A stretch of DNA of 50,299 nt from Byssovorax sp. (GTDB taxonomy: Bacteria > Myxococcota_A > Polyangia > Polyangiales > Polyangiaceae): assembly GCA_025362495.1 (NCBI GenBank), contig JANYGI010000106.1, forward strand, positions 1 through 50,299. The letters run 5' to 3'. This document shows positions 15,912-23,619 of this stretch, in pieces (positions within the stretch are counted from its first letter, which is position 1; each line of letters begins with the position of its first letter). Below the pieces are notes generated by a model. The model worked only from the letters and a program-made list of their open reading frames with translations. It had not been told where the DNA came from and did no database searches. A program made the position numbers and the translations under genes.

Positions 15912-17641
15912 AGGGGATCCGCCGCCCCGCCCGCGCCCGGCTCGCGATCCTGCCGCTGGCGCTCGGCGTCACGGTGGGCGCGTGCTCGTTCATCGATCAT
16001 TTCCCCGACGTCGTGCCCGATCCCGATCCGATGACGAGCGCGGGCAGCTCCGGCGACGGGAGCCCGTCGGCGTCCACGAGCGGCTCGACGTCGAGCAGCG
16101 GCGCCGCGAGCGCTGGAGGGATGGGGGGCGCGGCCGCGACGACGTCCACATCGTCCACGTCGTCCACGCCGGTGACGTCGTCGTCCAGCGCGAGCAGCGC
16201 GGGATCGACCGGGAGCGGCGGCGCCGGGGGGGCCTGCGTGCCGGCGTACGAGCTCTGCGCCACGGCCGCCGACGAGAACTGCGACGGCATAGGCTGCGTC
16301 GGCGCGTGGCTCGCGTCGGCGCGCTTCGGTGATGTCGGCGATCAGCGCGCGAAGGCCGTCGCCGCGGCGGGCGCGGACGCGATCTTCCTCGGCGCCGCCA
16401 CCGGCACGAGCGAGCTCGGGGGCGGGCCGCTGCCCGAGCTCGGCGATCCGATGATCGGCGACCTGCTCCTCGCGCGCTTCACGCCGACGCTGAGCGCCCT
16501 CTGGCAGAAGCGCTTCGCCGACACGTCGGCGGGCGGCGTGGCCGTCACCCCGAGCGGCGACGTGCTCCTCGCGGCGGGCGCGATCGGCGCGGTCGACTTC
16601 GGCGGCGGCGTCCTCACCGGCCCGCCGCCCCCGACCCACGACGCCGTCGTGGTGCGCTTCGACGCTTCGGGCAAGCACCTGTGGAGCCATCGCTGGGGCG
16701 ACGCCGCCGACCAGAACGCCAGCGCCGTCGCCGTCGCTCCGCCCGGCGACGCGGTGTTCGCGGGAGGCTTCGCGGGCAAGCTCGGGATCGGACCGGGCGC
16801 GCCGCTGACGGCCGTGGGCACGACCGATCTCTTCGTCGCCAGGCTCGATCCCGCGGGCGCCTCGCTCTGGAGCGAGTCCTTCGGCGCGTCGGGGTACGTG
16901 GCCCAGGCGCGCGGCGTCGCCGTCGACGGCGCCGGGAACGTGATCGTCGCCGGCTTCTTCACGGGCACCCTCGTCCTCGGAGGCACCGTCCTCGTGAGCC
17001 AGGGCGCCGAAGACATCTTCGTCGCCAAGCTCGACGCAGGCGGGGCGCCGCTGTGGGCCCGCTGCTTCGGCGGCCCGGGGACAGACCGGGCGTCCAGCGT
17101 CGCGATCGGTCCCGGCGATTCGGTCTTCGTCGCCGGCGGCTTCCGCGGCCTCGTGACGTTCGGCGCGCTCCCGCCCGTCGCGACTCCGAGCCTCGGCGAC
17201 GTCAGCGGCTTCCTCGTCAAGATCGATCCGGGCGGCACCCCGCTCTGGGTGCGCTCGCAGAGCGATCCCGCGACGATGGGCACGGGCACCGATCAGCAGT
17301 GCCTCGGCGTCGAGGTCGACGTCGAGGGCAACGCCGTCGTCACCGGCTTCGCCTCCGGTACGACGGTGTTCGATCCGGCGAACCCCGTCACCAGCGCTCG
17401 CCTCGCGGCCGGCGCGACCGACGCCTTCGTCGCCAAATACGATCCTGCGGGCGGCCTGCTCTGGGCGCGGCTCTTCGGCGACGCCAGCGCTCAGGGCGGC
17501 TTCTCGGTGGCGATTGGCCCGCTCGGCACGGTGTGGTCGACTGGCATCTTCGCCGGCACCATCGACTTCGGCGCGATGCCGCCGGGCGCCCTCACGAGCG
17601 TCGGCACCAACGACATCTTCCTCGCGCGCCTCTCGCCCTGA
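15908..17641 (+). CDS. Beta-propeller (SBBP-like repeat) lipoprotein
   Basis: The 577-aa protein starts at a GTG overlapping the previous stop. It has a lipobox VGAC and a Ser/Thr/Gly linker of about 80 residues, then a Cys motif with AADENCDG, and then six to seven ~60-residue repeats. Each repeat contains a DxFVAKLDPAG-x-LW core followed by a VAVDGAGNVIVAG-like strand, the pattern of SBBP-type beta-propeller repeats. It is likely a surface-exposed binding protein. The ligand is unknown. Confidence 0.8.
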   Translation: MKGIRRPARARLAILPLALGVTVGACSFIDHFPDVVPDPDPMTSAGSSGDGSPSASTSGSTSSSGAASAGGMGGAAATTSTSSTSSTPVTSSSSASSAGSTGSGGAGGACVPAYELCATAADENCDGIGCVGAWLASARFGDVGDQRAKAVAAAGADAIFLGAATGTSELGGGPLPELGDPMIGDLLLARFTPTLSALWQKRFADTSAGGVAVTPSGDVLLAAGAIGAVDFGGGVLTGPPPPTHDAVVVRFDASGKHLWSHRWGDAADQNASAVAVAPPGDAVFAGGFAGKLGIGPGAPLTAVGTTDLFVARLDPAGASLWSESFGASGYVAQARGVAVDGAGNVIVAGFFTGTLVLGGTVLVSQGAEDIFVAKLDAGGAPLWARCFGGPGTDRASSVAIGPGDSVFVAGGFRGLVTFGALPPVATPSLGDVSGFLVKIDPGGTPLWVRSQSDPATMGTGTDQQCLGVEVDVEGNAVVTGFASGTTVFDPANPVTSARLAAGATDAFVAKYDPAGGLLWARLFGDASAQGGFSVAIGPLGTVWSTGIFAGTIDFGAMPPGALTSVGTNDIFLARLSP

Positions 17642-17710
17642 GCTGTTCCGCCTCGCGGTGCTCCTCTTTCCGCGGGGCTCGTGATACGAGCGGAGGCTGG
17701 AGGGTCGTGA

Positions 17711-18235
17711 ATGCGCTGGCTGATGTGCCTTTTCGCCGTGGTCACCGCGATCGCTGCATGTGGAACGACGGAGGGCACGAGCGGCTCCGGCGCGGCGACG
17801 GGCAGCGCGACGTCGACGGGCGACGCGCCGGACTACACCTGCACCGGCAGCTGCGGGTGTGATCAGGCGACAGCGACCTGCACCTGCACCGCGGGCTCCA
17901 CGTGCGCGGCCACGTGCAACGGCGACTGCGCCCTCGATTGCGCCGGCGACGCCAAGTGCGACCTCACCTGCGGCGAGCGCTGCAAGGTCGATTGCTCGGG
18001 CAAGGGCGGCTGCCTCGCGCACGTCGGCCCGGGCGGCACCGGCTCGTGCTCCGCCGACGGCGTCTGCGAGTTCACCTGCGACGGCGACTGCGCGCTGGAT
18101 TGCCCCGGCAAAGCGCTCTGCCTCGTGCACTGCGCGCCCGGCGCGAAGTGCGAGATCACGACCTGCGACAAGCCGACGACGTGCCCGAAAGACGTGCTCA
18201 CCTGCCGCACGGCGTGCCCGCCCACCACCGGGTGA
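17711..18235 (+). CDS. Cysteine-rich lipoprotein
   Basis: A 174-aa protein with signal peptide and lipobox AIAAC, and a good ribosome site (GGAGGG). The mature part holds 27 cysteines, counting the lipidated one, spaced mostly every third or fourth residue, with repeated units such as CNGDCALDC and CDGDCALDC. The pattern suggests a stack of small disulfide-linked loops or a beta-helix-like rod. I know of no function; it could bind metal or simply be a rigid surface protein. It converges on another small Cys-containing lipoprotein with a 16-bp gap. Confidence 0.75.
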   Translation: MRWLMCLFAVVTAIAACGTTEGTSGSGAATGSATSTGDAPDYTCTGSCGCDQATATCTCTAGSTCAATCNGDCALDCAGDAKCDLTCGERCKVDCSGKGGCLAHVGPGGTGSCSADGVCEFTCDGDCALDCPGKALCLVHCAPGAKCEITTCDKPTTCPKDVLTCRTACPPTTG

Positions 18236-18251
18236 GCCCGCGCGAAGGCCG

Positions 18252-18671
18252 TCAGAGCGGGATGGCGATCCACGGGCAGCAGGCGATCGCACCGCCGCTG
18301 CAGAAGTCGGTCACGCCGCTGGTGGCGCAGCTGCACTTCGTGAAGCCGTTGAGCTGACACGCGCAGGCCGCGCCGGTGCAGATCGCGCCGTAGACGTTGC
18401 CGTTGGCGTCGCAGAAGTCGGTCTCGCACGTGGTCGGGCCGCCGCTGCCGACGCCGCTCGTCCCCGGGGTGCAGTCGGTGAGCGTGGCCGGCGAGGGGAC
18501 GACGAGATCCCCGCACGAGTGCGGTTCCCCCGTCGCCGTGCTCCCGCCGCCGCCGGTGTTCGTCGAGCCGCCGGTGTTGCTGGCGTTGCCGTCGACGACG
18601 ACCTTGCCGCCGCACGCGAGGAGGGTGACTGCCATCGAGCCGGCGCCGAGCCACGAGATGATCTTGTTCAT
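18252..18671 (-). CDS. Small Cys-containing lipoprotein
   Basis: A 139-aa protein with signal peptide and lipobox TLLAC, and a Gly/Thr/Ser linker (GGSTNTGGGGSTATG). A Cys-rich C-terminal domain of about 90 residues has pairs such as CACQLNGFTKCSC and ACCPW. Function unknown. The twin Cys and CxC motifs suggest a disulfide-rich exported domain. Confidence 0.7.
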   Translation of the reverse strand: MNKIISWLGAGSMAVTLLACGGKVVVDGNASNTGGSTNTGGGGSTATGEPHSCGDLVVPSPATLTDCTPGTSGVGSGGPTTCETDFCDANGNVYGAICTGAACACQLNGFTKCSCATSGVTDFCSGGAIACCPWIAIPL

Positions 18672-18732
18672 CGTCCCGGGAGTGTAATCGGATCGATGCC
18701 AGCGGGGCGCTTTTCCAGATCGAGATCGGCCC

Positions 18733-19653
18733 TCACGTGGCCACGCCCGGCGGCGGTTTGTTCTTCTCGATCTCCGCCTTGAGCCGGGCCACCTCGCCGG
18801 CGGCGGTATCCAGGGCAGCCTGCGCGGCGCTCGCCTGGCCGAGCTGGTCTTTGAGCTGCCTGGTCAGCTTCTCGTCCTGAGTCTTCGCGACCTTGTCCGT
18901 GATCTCTTTGAGCTGCGCCTCTTGCCTGGCGAGCTTCGCCTTCGTCTGATCGACGGCGTCCTCGAGGGCCTTCTGGGTCACGGCTCGGCCGCTCGTGTCG
19001 CGCAGGAAGAAGCGGTCCACGAAGCCGGCAGGGAGCGGCCCTTTCTGGGACGGGGGAGGGGCGTGATCGAGCTCCGAGAGCTGGCCGAAGACCAGCTTCA
19101 CGGCCGCGTTGCAAGCGTCGATGAACGCGGCCCGCGGGCCGGTGTCGAACTGCGCGAGCGCCGTCCCGGCCGTGCCGATGTCGTTGAGGAGCGTCGTCGC
19201 CTCGTCCGTCATCTGCTTCGATGCCGCCCCGAGCGCGTTGACCTCGGCGCGCGGTGAGCCGGCCATTTTTCCTGGCCAGAACGTCATCGTGGTCAACTGG
19301 GGGCCCAGGACGTACTTGCGCGTGTCGATCGGGCTCCTGTTCTCGAAGACGTCTTTGTAGAGCGCCACGCCGGCGTCGGACTTGTCGGCCGAGAGCGCGG
19401 CCTTGGTGTCGTCGAGGACCCGGTTCAGCTCGTCGTCGCAGAAGATCTGCCGGGCCTCGAGCGCGGCGACCACCCGGGCGAGCTGGCCGCGGGTCGCGCG
19501 ATGCTGGGCGACCTGATCGAGGAGCTGAGTGATGGGGAGCGAGAGTGCCTGAGTCAAAGCGCAGGCGCGGAGGTGGACGGAGAGATGCTCCAGGAACCCT
19601 TCAACAGCGTCGAAGGACTCGGAGACAGCGAGCGTTCGGGGGGCAGCAGCCAT
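18733..19653 (-). CDS. Coiled-coil protein of unknown function
   Basis: A 306-aa mostly helical protein without signal peptide. The N-terminal ~220 residues have helices and a Pro-rich break (HAPPPSQKGPLP). The last ~75 residues (QTKAKLARQEAQLKEITDKV onward) form a clear charged coiled coil ending in Pro/Gly. The ATG at 19653 is taken as the start; an upstream in-frame ATG at 19749 would add an unlikely Pro/Arg-rich leader. I do not recognise a family. It is divergent from the MNT-HEPN gene (about 200 bp between). Confidence 0.65.
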   Translation of the reverse strand: MAAAPRTLAVSESFDAVEGFLEHLSVHLRACALTQALSLPITQLLDQVAQHRATRGQLARVVAALEARQIFCDDELNRVLDDTKAALSADKSDAGVALYKDVFENRSPIDTRKYVLGPQLTTMTFWPGKMAGSPRAEVNALGAASKQMTDEATTLLNDIGTAGTALAQFDTGPRAAFIDACNAAVKLVFGQLSELDHAPPPSQKGPLPAGFVDRFFLRDTSGRAVTQKALEDAVDQTKAKLARQEAQLKEITDKVAKTQDEKLTRQLKDQLGQASAAQAALDTAAGEVARLKAEIEKNKPPPGVAT

Positions 19654-19859
19654 GGTAGGAAGGGAAACAGATTCCGGCCGCTCTGGAAAGCGCGGCGAGG
19701 GGTCCACGCAACAAGTCCTGCGCGGGATCTCCGGCGTGGAGGCCTCCATGTGCCAGGCGGGGCGCGGCCTCTTCCCCGTGGAAGCCTCCCTGCGGCGATC
19801 GCCCTCCTTGTACGCCCGATCGCGGGGCTCTAGGCTCGGCCGCCGACGCCGTTGCCGCC

Positions 19860-20699
19860 GTGAAGACCTCGCTCGACCACCTCCCCGCTCGCAAGCACGA
19901 AGAGCTCGCCACGCTCGTCGCCCTCCTGCGCGAGGCGGGCCCGGTCGAGATGATCGTCCTCTTCGGCAGCCACGCCCGCGGCGACTGGGTCGAGGACCCC
20001 GAGACCGGCTACGAGAGCGACTACGATCTCCTGGTCATCGTGAAGACGGCCAGGATCGCCGAAGATCTCATGGTGTGGGGCACGGCGGAGTCGCGCATCG
20101 CGGAGCTTTCGATGCCGTCGGTGAGCCTCATCGTGCACGACTACAAGTTCGTGAACGATCAGCTCAAGCGCGGGCAGTTCTTCTTCAGCGACATCGCCAA
20201 CGAGGGGGTGCTGCTCTTCACGTCGGGGGCCTACACGCTCACAGCGAAGCGCGCGCCCACCAAGGCGCAGCGGCTCGACCAGGCGCAGCGGGACTTCGAG
20301 CACCGGTTCACGAGCGCGAACGAGTTCTTCATCACGTACGAAGACCACGTCGCGCGCGGGTGGCTGACCAAGGCGGCGTTCGAGCTGCACCAGGCGGCGG
20401 AGCGGTACCTCGGGGCGATGCTGCTCGTCTTCACGGCGTACATGCCGGCGACGCACAACCTCGAACGGCTCGTGAAGCTCGCCGCGGGGCTGCACCCGGA
20501 TCTGCGGGCGGTGCTGCCGCGCGAGCTGCCCGAGGACAAGCGGCTGTTCGAGCTGCTCAAGAAGGCGTACGTCGACGCTCGGTACAACACGAACTACCGG
20601 ATCACGGCGGAGGAGCTCGGCGCGCTCGGGCCGCGCGTGCGCGAGCTGGGCTGTGTGGTCGAGCGGGTCTGCAACGAGAAGATCGCCGCGCTCGGGTAG
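19860..20699 (+). CDS. MNT nucleotidyltransferase-HEPN fusion protein
   Basis: The N-terminal part (residues 1-110) is a minimal nucleotidyltransferase: FGSHARGD (Gly36, Ser37, Arg40) followed by ESDYDLLVI with the metal-binding Asp54 and Asp56. The C-terminal part (about 135-279) is an all-helical HEPN domain (KAAFELHQAAERYLGAMLLV). MNT and HEPN usually form two-gene antitoxin-toxin pairs in which MNT adds AMP to HEPN; here they are one 279-aa chain from a GTG. The typical HEPN RNase motif R-x4-6-H is not evident: the late Arg241 is in RYNTNYRI with no His. It may therefore not be an RNase. Confidence 0.85.
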   Translation: MKTSLDHLPARKHEELATLVALLREAGPVEMIVLFGSHARGDWVEDPETGYESDYDLLVIVKTARIAEDLMVWGTAESRIAELSMPSVSLIVHDYKFVNDQLKRGQFFFSDIANEGVLLFTSGAYTLTAKRAPTKAQRLDQAQRDFEHRFTSANEFFITYEDHVARGWLTKAAFELHQAAERYLGAMLLVFTAYMPATHNLERLVKLAAGLHPDLRAVLPRELPEDKRLFELLKKAYVDARYNTNYRITAEELGALGPRVRELGCVVERVCNEKIAALG

Positions 20700-20819
20700 G
20701 TGGGGACCACGCGCCGCGTCGCTCCAGAGTGCGACGTGGGCGGCGGGGACGAGGCGCGCGAGGAGCGGGCTTTCGCTGTGGCGATTTCCACTCACTGCGC
20801 CGGACGTACCTGCCTGTCG

Positions 20820-20881
20820 GGCGGAGGAGAAGGAGAGGATTTTACAGGGAGGCGAGGAGACAGGGAGGTCAGAGGGGGATC
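20820..20881. repeat. Left 62-bp inverted repeat of GxxExxY element
   Basis: A purine-rich 62-bp sequence that is the reverse complement of 21415-21476, with 59 of 62 positions matching (differences at 20827, 20871 and 20880). It contains the core GGATTTTACAGGGAGG. Its inner edge reaches the stop codon of the GxxExxY gene (20880-20882). See the element entry. Confidence 0.93.
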
Positions 20882-21329
20882 AGGAGTTCCCGAGGGAGAG
20901 GAGGCTGCTGGTGCTTCGGCGGGTCAGCCGGCGGACCCCGCTTCGGAGCACGGGGGTGTTGAAGTTGACGAGCAAGCCCACGTCGAGGCCCGTCAGCTTC
21001 AAATACGTGAGCACCTGCGCTTCGTGGATCGGCAGCAGGCGATCGACGGCCTTGAGCTCCAGCACGAGCTTTCCCTCGACGATGACGTCGAGTCGGTAAC
21101 CGCAGTCGAACGTGACGCCTTTGTAGACCACCGGCACCAGCACCTGCCTCGCCAAGCTCAAGCCCACCAGCGACAGCTCGTGGCACAAGCACCGTTCGTA
21201 CGTGGACTCCAGCAGGCCGGGCCCGAGATGACGGTGAACCTCGATACACGCCCCCAGAACCCGCGCAGACAGCTCCCCGAATCTCCCCGCCGCCCGCTCC
21301 CCGAGCGTCGATTCTGTACTCATCTCCAT
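20880..21329 (-). CDS. GxxExxY family protein (PD-(D/E)XK-like)
   Basis: The 149-aa protein carries the defining motif G38-LL-E41-ST-Y44, followed by the family's later features: DCGYRLDVIVEGKLVLELKA (a D...ExK nuclease-like core), IHEAQVLTYLKLTG and GLLVNFNTPVLRSGVRR. The family is related to PD-(D/E)XK nucleases, is often multi-copy in a genome, and has no settled function. The start is the ATG at 21329, with an alternative at 21323. It is flanked closely on both sides by inverted repeats and lies 77 bp after the stop of the oxidoreductase gene on the same strand. Confidence 0.9.
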   Translation of the reverse strand: MEMSTESTLGERAAGRFGELSARVLGACIEVHRHLGPGLLESTYERCLCHELSLVGLSLARQVLVPVVYKGVTFDCGYRLDVIVEGKLVLELKAVDRLLPIHEAQVLTYLKLTGLDVGLLVNFNTPVLRSGVRRLTRRSTSSLLSLGNS

Positions 21330-21406
21330 ACATCGACGCGCGCCCGCCCCCGGTTGCGAAAAATCGACCCCACCCCATCAACCCCGCAAATCCCCCCTCT
21401 GAGCCC

Positions 21407-23326
21407 TCATCTCCGTTCCCCCTCCGACCTCCCTGTCTCCTCGCCTCCCTGTAAAATCCTCTCCTTCTGCTCCGCCCACCCTCTTCCGAGGCCGCTGATG
21501 TCCACCAGCCCATCGAGGCCCGCGGCGATCACCGCCTCTCGCGGCACGCTCCCATCCGCTCGCCACCCGCGCCCGAGGTTGTAGGCCTCGATCATCGCCC
21601 CGAGCCGCGCGCGCGAGAGCACCGTGCCCTTCGCGGCGCCGCTCGGGAGGGGCGTATCGAACAGGCGCGCCGGCAGCGTGTCCTCGGCGGGCGTCCAGCC
21701 TTCGCGAACGTTGAAGAGCTTCTTCAGCAGCACGATCCGGCCCGCCGTCGCGCGCAGCTCGTCGGCGCCGATCGCGTCGCCGGTCACCGCCGCGAGCAGC
21801 TCCGCGCACTCGCCGAAGAAGTCGGTGAGCGCGCCGCGGAGGAACTTGCAGAGGATGAGCGAATCCATCACGGCCGCGCGATCCTCGCTGGCGATCGCGT
21901 ACGCGGCGGCCTCGGGCCCCGCGGCCAGGCGATCGACCTTGCCGGAGAAATCGGCCTCGTACGCGCCGCTGCGGTTGTGATCGGCGCCGCGCGTCCCGAC
22001 GGCGAAGCCGAGCGCCATCGTCTGGAGCGCGCGAGGATCGTAGCCGGGGATCTCCAGGCCCTTCACGTGCGGCGCGATCTCCTGCGCGAGCGGTCCGAGG
22101 CGCGCCGCCGCGCTCCGGCTGCCCTCGGCGAGCAGATCGCCGAGCGCGCCGCGGCGATGCGCGATGGCGTCGATCAGCGCCAGCAGCCGCGCCCCGTCGC
22201 CGAAGCGCAGGCCCTCCGTTTCGTCGGCGAGCGGGCCTCGGGGGAAGAGGCCGCGCTCGGCGCACTCCATCGCGAAGGCGATCGTCCCGCCGGTGGAGAT
22301 CGTGTCGAGGCCGAGCTCGTCGCAGGCGCGCGCGGCCGCGAGCACCACGGCGGGATCGGCGATCCCGCAGAGGGGGCCGAGCGCGAACACGCTCTCGTAC
22401 TCGGCCTTCACGGCGGGAGCGCCGGGCGTGACCTCGTAGAAATGCTCGCAGCCGATCGTGCAGTTCGCGCACGAGCCGCGGCCGCGTTCGCGGGTGAGCT
22501 TGAGCTCTTCGCCCGACACCTCGCGCGCGCCCTCGAACGTGCTCGCCTGGAAGTTGCGCGTCGGCAGCGCCGCGAGCCGGTTGAACGTCGCCAGGTTCGC
22601 GACGGTGCCGAGCTCGCGGTATTTCTCCGTCGCGGCGCCGAGCGATCGCCGCGCGAGATCCTTGGCGAGGGCCACCGCGCGCGGCGGATCCGCGATGGCC
22701 ACGCGCTGCGTCCCGCGCACGCCCACGGCCTTGATCCGCTTCGCGCCGAGCACGGCGCCGAGCCCGCCGCGGCCCGCGTGGCGCCCGCCGTTGACGACGC
22801 CCGCGTAGCGCACGAGCCGCTCGCCCGCCGCGCCGATCACCGCAAATTCAAAGCCTGGATGGCGCTCGCGCAGCGTCGCCTCGACTTCACCGATCGGTCG
22901 GCCGCCGCCCCACAGATCCTCGCACGGGGCGATCGTCACGCGCTCGCCGTCGACGAGCACGACCGAGGGGACGGCCGCTCGCCCGCGCACCACGATGGCA
23001 TCGAAGCCCGTGCGCTTGCCGGCGAGGGCGAAGTCGCTCGACGTCAGCGCGTCGCCGATCCGCCCGGTGAGCGGCGATTTTGCCACCACGGCGAGCTTGG
23101 CCGACGTCGTCAACGGTGTTCCACCGAGGGGACCAAAGGCGAAGATCAGCGCCGCGTCCGGGCCGAGCGGATCGAACCCGGCCGGCGTCTCGCGCAGCAA
23201 GAGCCACGCGCCGAGGCCCGCGCCGCCGATCACGGCCCGCAGCGCCGCGGCTTCGATCGTCACGATCTGCCCGGATCCCAGGCTCGCGTCCACGCGCAGA
23301 TACCGGCCGAACCATCCCCCGTTCAT
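21407..23326 (-). CDS. Aldehyde ferredoxin oxidoreductase family protein
   Basis: A 639-aa tungsto/molybdo-bis-pterin enzyme of the AOR family, which oxidises aldehydes with ferredoxin. The N-terminus has the usual GWFGRYLRVD and GGAGLGAWLL motifs, and LTTSAKLAVVAKSPLTG. The [4Fe-4S] ligands are CANCTIGC (Cys286, Cys289, Cys293) and a distal Cys493 in DSLILCKFL. The frame ends with a tail encoded by an inverted repeat (21415-21476), so the natural C-terminus, around GLDGLVDIS, has probably been extended or replaced. A MoaD-like gene lies 5 bp upstream, fitting cofactor supply. Confidence 0.9.
   Translation of the reverse strand: MNGGWFGRYLRVDASLGSGQIVTIEAAALRAVIGGAGLGAWLLLRETPAGFDPLGPDAALIFAFGPLGGTPLTTSAKLAVVAKSPLTGRIGDALTSSDFALAGKRTGFDAIVVRGRAAVPSVVLVDGERVTIAPCEDLWGGGRPIGEVEATLRERHPGFEFAVIGAAGERLVRYAGVVNGGRHAGRGGLGAVLGAKRIKAVGVRGTQRVAIADPPRAVALAKDLARRSLGAATEKYRELGTVANLATFNRLAALPTRNFQASTFEGAREVSGEELKLTRERGRGSCANCTIGCEHFYEVTPGAPAVKAEYESVFALGPLCGIADPAVVLAAARACDELGLDTISTGGTIAFAMECAERGLFPRGPLADETEGLRFGDGARLLALIDAIAHRRGALGDLLAEGSRSAAARLGPLAQEIAPHVKGLEIPGYDPRALQTMALGFAVGTRGADHNRSGAYEADFSGKVDRLAAGPEAAAYAIASEDRAAVMDSLILCKFLRGALTDFFGECAELLAAVTGDAIGADELRATAGRIVLLKKLFNVREGWTPAEDTLPARLFDTPLPSGAAKGTVLSRARLGAMIEAYNLGRGWRADGSVPREAVIAAGLDGLVDISGLGRGWAEQKERILQGGEETGRSEGERR
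21415..21476. repeat. Right 62-bp inverted repeat of GxxExxY element
   Basis: Reverse complement partner of 20820-20881. It lies inside the 3' end of the oxidoreductase reading frame, where its translation gives the C-terminal tail EQKERILQGGEETGRSEG. The left copy, read on the plus strand, can encode nearly the same peptide (EEKERILQGGEETGRSEG). Confidence 0.93.
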
Positions 23327-23331
23327 CGCGC

Positions 23332-23592
23332 CTAGCCTCCCGCTTCCGCCGAGAGCAGCACCACCACGTCGCCCTCGCGGAGCGGCGTCGCCGGATCGGC
23401 CGTGAGCTGTCGGCCGTTCACGGCGACGAGGTAGTGCGATCGCAGCCGGCCCTCCTGGACCACGGTGGGATCGAGCGCCGGGCACGCCACGCCCAGAGCG
23501 CGAAACGCTTCGCCCAGCGAGTCGGCCTCGACCACGACGGAGTCGCGCTCGGCGCGCATCCGGGGCACGCCGAAGAGCTCGATGGTGATCAC
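23332..23592 (-). CDS. MoaD/ThiS family sulfur-carrier protein
   Basis: An 86-aa beta-grasp protein starting at a GTG (VITIELFGVPRM) and ending in Gly-Gly (LLSAEAGG), the hallmark of MoaD/ThiS carriers, whose C-terminal thiocarboxylate supplies sulfur to molybdopterin or thiazole. The middle carries YLVAVNGRQL and PLREGDVVVLL, typical for the fold. The gene is 5 bp upstream of the AOR gene in the same orientation. A role in making the pterin dithiolene for that enzyme is the best reading. It is divergent from a lipoprotein gene, with 27 bp between the starts. Confidence 0.85.
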   Translation of the reverse strand: MITIELFGVPRMRAERDSVVVEADSLGEAFRALGVACPALDPTVVQEGRLRSHYLVAVNGRQLTADPATPLREGDVVVLLSAEAGG

Positions 23593-23619
23593 CGATTCTA
23601 ACGTACCACCGGCGGCGCT

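Larger units (their letters stand above)
20820..21476 (-). mobile_element. Putative inverted-repeat element carrying GxxExxY gene
   Basis: A 657-bp unit consists of two 62-bp inverted repeats enclosing one gene on the minus strand. It lies immediately downstream of, and co-directional with, the aldehyde ferredoxin oxidoreductase gene, whose frame runs into the right repeat. No transposase and no clear target duplication are visible. In RNA, the repeats would pair into a long stem with the gene in the loop, much like rRNA intervening sequences that carry small ORFs and are cut by RNase III. The structure is seen directly; mobility or RNA processing is inference. Confidence 0.55.

Noticed and set aside
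15383-18292. Very long minus-strand frame across three genes
   Set aside because: It crosses several well-supported plus-strand genes and has no motif.
20820-21476. Classical insertion sequence
   Set aside because: No transposase gene and no clear target-site duplication; described instead as an inverted-repeat element of unknown type.
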